NCBI GenBank assembly: GCA_000277445.1 | Contig: AJWJ01000083.1 | Coordinates: 1-60,985 of the forward strand | Source: Polysphondylium violaceum | Lineage: Eukaryota > Evosea > Eumycetozoa > Dictyosteliales > Dictyosteliaceae | DNA length: 60,985 bases | Reading direction: 5' to 3' | Shown: piece by piece, positions 57,103 to 60,985 of the stretch | Position numbering within the stretch: position 1 is the stretch's first letter | How the letters are laid out: each line of letters begins with the position of its first letter | The notes under the pieces: model-generated | Told to the model about the DNA's origin: nothing | The model's database searches: none | What the model saw: the letters and a program-made list of their open reading frames with translations, nothing else | Made by a program: the position numbers and the translations under genes

Positions 57103-57268
57103 TTTATATGTACATATGTGTCTATCTAATTTTACAAATAAAGTGGGAATTGCAATATCTCACTTTTTTTGAAAAAAATCAAAAAAAAAAATCAAAAAAA
57201 AACACCCAAACAAGAAGAGCAGGGACTTTTCATGACTCACCAAGAAACCTAATCCAGTGTCACTGAAA

Positions 57269-57682
57269 ATGAATGATTTTAATAATTCAGATGATGTATA
57301 TATCATTGTTTTATATTGTAATCGATATTAATGATCAATTATTAACATGAATACTAAAAAATAGATAAATATTAAAATTAAATATGATCAATTAAAAGAT
57401 CACACAAAGCAAATGAATCAATTACTCAAAAATCTAGGAGATAAAATAGTTAGATTGCAATTGGACAATAGGGAAAAAGATGAAAAGATTAAAAGTAATG
57501 AGAAACAATTGCATCTTGTCACTGGTGAGAGAGATCAGTTGTGTCAAACTGTTGATGAAATACACGAGTACATTAAGCCTCGACTGGAAATCCTTGAGGC
57601 AAAAATAGACTCTCTCCAATTAGAAAACGATACGTTAAAGGCTGAAAATGAGAAATTGATTTTAAAGTTATTACAATACTAG
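57269..57682 (+). CDS. Short coiled-coil protein
   Basis: Proposed exons are 57269-57295 and 57410-57682, phase-consistent (MNDFNNSDD/QMNQLLKNL), giving 99 residues. If the first exon is wrong, the start would be ATG 57413 (89 residues). Nearly the whole protein is a heptad-patterned coiled coil: LGDKIVRLQLDNREKDEKI, ILEAKIDSLQLENDTLKAEN, with leucine spacing of seven. No targeting signal. Its stop lies 12 bases from the stop of the convergent oxysterol-binding gene, so the two transcripts must overlap at their 3' ends. Confidence 0.55.
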
Positions 57683-57694
57683 TGCTTTAGTTTA

Positions 57695-58908
57695 TTATTG
57701 GGTTGCTTTGGAAGAGTATTGATTGGGAAATAGATTGTCTAGTTCTTTGTACATATAGGTGTCTGGGTATTTCTGACTCATAGGTCTGTGGATAAATTTG
57801 GTGGGCACCCATTTCTTGCCAGTCTTTTTTCTCTCTGCCTCCTCAATTCTCTGTTTTTCTTCGATTTTTTGTTTTTCTGCAGCGGTTTCTCTATCGTTGT
57901 TGGCCAAGATGTTTTCAGTGACCTTTTGCCACATGTGGTACGAACTGTTGGGAGGCTGCTCTTCAATAGGCTTGGTGCCAATGTGGTAGGGCTTGAGAGT
58001 AGAGACGTCCAACAAAAGAGTCTCTGTGTCGTCGGGTTTGACAAGATATACCTTTTTGTCCCAATTGCCTTTGAGCTTGTAGATGAGTTTACCCTGATCG
58101 TATATCTCGCCTTTGATGCCATTGATATTTTTCGTACGGCCCAACAAGCCCTTGTAAAGAAACTCGAGTTCACATTTGAATCTATCATTCTCGACAATGG
58201 CTTTGCCACAGGTAAAAGGCGATAGTTTGCCCAATATTATTCCCTTGACACCAATGGTTGGAAGAGTGGCTGTGAATCGTTCACCAACATTAAAGAAATT
58301 AAAAGACAACACACCCTGAAGATGTGATTCTGCAGAATTACCCAAATATTTTACATAGGCTGGTGTAACATTACCATTGACAACTATTCCTCTGGCCTTA
58401 TTGTAAAGACAATAGGCAGATAAAGGTGGATGATGGGATATTTGTTCTGCTTCGAATACTGTTATATCTTCCATTTCGCTGTTGTTGTTGCTATTGCTTA
58501 TTGGTACACTGCTTTTATCCCAAAATCCTTCAAACACCTCCCCAATCACTGGATTAAATGGTTTCTTTATTCCCATGGGTCTAGTGTGCCATCCTGATAA
58601 ATAAAATTTAATAAATTGCAAGAATCTCTGTTGTGAATCATTTATTTCATTTACTCTAATAATTGATTTGTGTTAATATTAATATTATTATTTGTCATTT
58701 ATATTTATATTACATACTTGAATAATTCATCTAAACAACTAAACATATCTGTAAAACTTTCCAATGTTGATCTAGGTTGTAATAGAAAACAGGGTAATAC
58801 CATATGCACCACTTCACCACCCACTTTGATTTGCTTTATCAACGACATCATAATCTCTCTTTTGGAGGCGTTTAATGTTTCTACTGCTTCCTCTTTAGGT
58901 GAATCCAT
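57695..58908 (-). CDS. Oxysterol-binding protein (OSBP-related)
   Basis: Exons in coding order are 58908-58718 and 58655-57695, giving 383 residues. Short OSBP-related lipid-transfer protein without PH domain or FFAT motif, as for many dictyostelid OSBs. Seen: LVLPCFLLQPRSTLE-like lid region near the N-end (VVHMVLPCFLLQPRS), SGWHTRPMGIKKPFNPVIGEVFEG, the family fingerprint EQISHHPPLSAYCL, and a C-terminal helix rich in Glu/Lys ahead of GKKWVPTKFIHRPMSQKYPDTYMYKELDNLF. It probably moves sterol or PI4P between membranes; the lipid is not determined by sequence. No frame damage. Confidence 0.93.
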
Positions 58909-59379
58909 TTTACGTATGTATGTAGTATGTATGTGTGTGTAAATATATATGTGAGTTGATTGAATGTGTCTTTGCTTTACAATTAAATAAATATTATAAA
59001 TATAAATATATAAATATTATCTGTACAAATTATCTTTTTCTAAAAACAAAAATAAAAATAAAAAACTAAAACGAAAAAAAACAAATAATTAATCTGGTGC
59101 GAAAGCAAGCAAACTCAAATACAAAAACATAGAATTATAATAATAAGAAATCATTGTTCCAAATAAAGAAACTAAAAATCTAGTAATTTTTACTTTTTTT
59201 TGATTTTTTTAGAAGGTGTGGTGGGGTGTGGTAATTTTTGTTTTTTTCGCGCGCATGAGTGGTGTGTTGTCATATGGCGAGTGTGGTGCAGGGTGAATTA
59301 ATTATGCAATGACATGACATCCATTCAGTCTCACCTTCTATCGACAAATGCCACACCACCACCACCATACCCAATGGGA
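58909..59379. promoter_or_regulatory. Promoter side of the OSBP-related gene
   Basis: 471 bases. A TG/TATG-rich stretch lies just upstream of the OSBP start (58915-58970). Further out is an A/T-rich zone, then T tract plus CGCGCGCATG (59248-59257), the inverted copy of the 10-mer found before rps14. The 59300-59379 end is the 3' region of the UBE3D-like gene. Confidence 0.35.
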
Positions 59380-60774
59380 CTAGCGCAGGGAAAGATAGCC
59401 CATATTGAAATTATTATTGTTTTTAAAATGTTTTCTGTGGTGAGGATAGATGGTATTGCTGTTGGCAAGAATGGACAGCACGGCGATACAGTCTTGTGGC
59501 AATAGATAGATTCTCTTTATATCATGACTCTGGCTCCAGGTCTTGAGTATCTCTTGATTCTGTTGTCTTTCTTTCTCTTGGTCTTGCGCATCTGTACCGC
59601 CACTATTGAGAAATGTGTTTTTATACAATACTTTGATTATTGGTTTAACTGTGTGTAGATGTGTATTAGTATTTGTGTGTGGATCAAGATGTCTATGATT
59701 ACGACACTTACAATTGATATCGTTATCGATGTTATTGAAATTGGAAAGTAATAGAGTTTCCCAATTTAATAATGAAATCATCGAGTAAACTGTATTGTCT
59801 GTGATTGAAACGATTAAAAACTTGTATATGATCGATGACCTGTGTTCGGATAGAATGTATGTAGAGATATAGGTTTCCAATGTATATTGTCTAAATAGAT
59901 TACTTGTGTTGATATCGGTGAGACTGATATTTGTCGAGGTAGTTAATTGATGTTTAAATAGTTTATAATCTTGTTTATCATTGGACAATCCGATTGAAGA
60001 ATGACATAGTTTGCATTGCACTATATCCCATTGTTGATCTTTATCTATTATTTTACTACTATGACTACTATTACTGCTATATACATGATCTTTATCTATA
60101 TCATCTGAATGAAACAATAGATATCTGTCACCAACAAAACAGGTTTGCTTTATCGATGTAATATCAGAGGTGGGAAAATCTGTGAATGAGGTTGTACCTG
60201 TACATCCACATAACCAAATATCCATCAAATCTACCCAATTGGATGAAGGCAGTAGCTTTACTTTCCATTCTTCTTGTTGTTGTTGTTGTTCGTTGATAAA
60301 AGTATTGAAACAGTATTTACAATATATATTACTACTATGACTACTATTATCAAATAGAGATGATTTCAATGAATCTATTCTGTCGAGTGCGATAGAATGG
60401 TGATCTTGGAGTACATCGTCTTGATATAAATGTTGATCAAAGTTTGTGTCGTCTATGAGTAAACTACTCTTTATCTCTATCGAGTTGTTATTGGATAGTA
60501 TGTTATTTGACTCAAGGTTATGTATCGTTGAGCGGGGATCGATTTTACAATGAAGGGGTAGCTTTATATCTATGGTGTACTGTTGTGTCGTGTCTTGTAT
60601 ATTCTTTATATCGATCTGATACGAGTGATGCGTTGATTTCACATTAAAGTAATAAAACGATTTCCCATCACAGGGTTTAATCACCAAATGAATACTTTTA
60701 ATATTCTTCATCTTTTCAATATAATAGATAAACGGTGCATTATTACTATTCCTATCATTCTGAGTTGTTGTCAT
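59380..60774 (-). CDS. UBE3D-like (HECT_2) E3 ubiquitin ligase
   Basis: Single exon, 464 residues. Resembles UBE3D/H10BH, an E3 that works with the E2 UbcH10 and carries a HECT-like C-terminal part. Seen: a CxxC pair (IYCKYCFNTF), LLPSSNWVDLMDIWLCGCTG matching the W...W.C zinc-type segment of the family, KQTCFVGDRYLLFHSDD, a second pair VQCKLCHSSIG, then the C-terminal HECT_2-like region with IKRIYLLPQDCIAVLSILANSNTIYPHH. Ser/Asn runs interrupt the N-terminal half. The assignment rests on these motifs and their order; catalytic residue not assigned. Confidence 0.68.
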   Translation of the reverse strand: MTTTQNDRNSNNAPFIYYIEKMKNIKSIHLVIKPCDGKSFYYFNVKSTHHSYQIDIKNIQDTTQQYTIDIKLPLHCKIDPRSTIHNLESNNILSNNNSIEIKSSLLIDDTNFDQHLYQDDVLQDHHSIALDRIDSLKSSLFDNSSHSSNIYCKYCFNTFINEQQQQQEEWKVKLLPSSNWVDLMDIWLCGCTGTTSFTDFPTSDITSIKQTCFVGDRYLLFHSDDIDKDHVYSSNSSHSSKIIDKDQQWDIVQCKLCHSSIGLSNDKQDYKLFKHQLTTSTNISLTDINTSNLFRQYTLETYISTYILSEHRSSIIYKFLIVSITDNTVYSMISLLNWETLLLSNFNNIDNDINCKCRNHRHLDPHTNTNTHLHTVKPIIKVLYKNTFLNSGGTDAQDQEKERQQNQEILKTWSQSHDIKRIYLLPQDCIAVLSILANSNTIYPHHRKHFKNNNNFNMGYLSLR

Positions 60775-60891
60775 TATTCATTCGTATGTGGTCATATGCC
60801 ACAAATAAAATAGTTTTTGTTTTTTTGCAAATTTTACATTTTATTCACACATACTCTGAAAACTCCAAAAGAGGCTTTTCCCTCGATTTGG

Positions 60892-60892
60892 T

Positions 60893-60975
<83 letters not shown>

Positions 60976-60976
60976 T
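60892..60976. repeat. (TTTA)n tetranucleotide microsatellite
   Basis: About 20 uninterrupted TTTA units close the window, followed by TTATTATTATTTA. A simple-sequence repeat likely to vary in length. Confidence 0.95.
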
Positions 60977-60985
60977 TATTATTTA

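Noticed and set aside
1-60985. Retroelements, Polinton-like elements, tRNA genes and CRISPR arrays
   Set aside because: No reverse transcriptase, integrase, capsid or LTR-like pair was seen; no cloverleaf with A and B boxes and no spaced direct-repeat array was found by reading. A tRNAscan or repeat search would be needed to exclude weak cases.

Overview
The window reads as nuclear DNA of a social amoeba (Dictyostelia). The grounds are AT-rich spacers full of A/T homopolymers, compact genes with short GT-AG introns, coding runs of asparagine, glutamine, threonine and serine, and families typical of the group: ComC-like EGF proteins, degenerate ankyrin-type proteins, and Spg1 and Ste20-type kinases with dictyostelid-like sequence. 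The species cannot be fixed from sequence alone. The moderate coding GC and the ankyrin-type family would suit a Cavenderia- or Heterostelium-like species as well as Dictyostelium. No tRNA, rRNA, CRISPR array or intact retroelement was seen. Gene models below were built by joining open frames at GT/AG sites that keep phase, so boundaries are predictions.

Layout. 0.2-11.4 kb: two tandem ComC-like cell-surface receptors (six and seven exons), separated by an inverted three-exon gene derived from a PIF/Harbinger DDE transposase and by a decayed stretch. 11.9-18.4 kb: a 2147-residue STAND (NLR-like) protein with an N-terminal nucleoside phosphorylase/nucleosidase domain, an NB-ARC ATPase and about 1400 residues of helical repeats. 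This is the most unusual object in the window. 18.4-29.4 kb: tRNA dimethylallyltransferase, ribosomal protein uS11 (rps14), a PB1-UBA protein, a WDR13 homologue and two tandem pirins. 29.4-38.1 kb: an ankyrin-type protein, mucolipin (TRPML), D-aminoacyl-tRNA deacylase, eIF2B beta and the Spg1 GTPase. 39.3-51.6 kb: a Ste20-family kinase, a WH2-triple-LIM protein, an OPT-family transporter and a PH-domain protein holding a 1.2 kb intron. 51.8-60.8 kb: a second ankyrin-type protein, GUF1, a hypothetical anchored protein, a short coiled-coil protein, an oxysterol-binding protein and a UBE3D-like protein. A (TTTA)n microsatellite ends the window.

How the genes fit together. Most are unrelated housekeeping genes in alternating orientation. 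Three groupings may be meaningful. The two surface receptors lie directly upstream of the NLR-like gene on the same strand, which invites a self/non-self or immune reading. spg1 and a germinal-centre-type Ste20 kinase are divergent across one 1.26 kb spacer, and in fission yeast these two families act in one cytokinesis pathway. dtd and eif2b2, both translation genes, share a 279-bp divergent promoter region.
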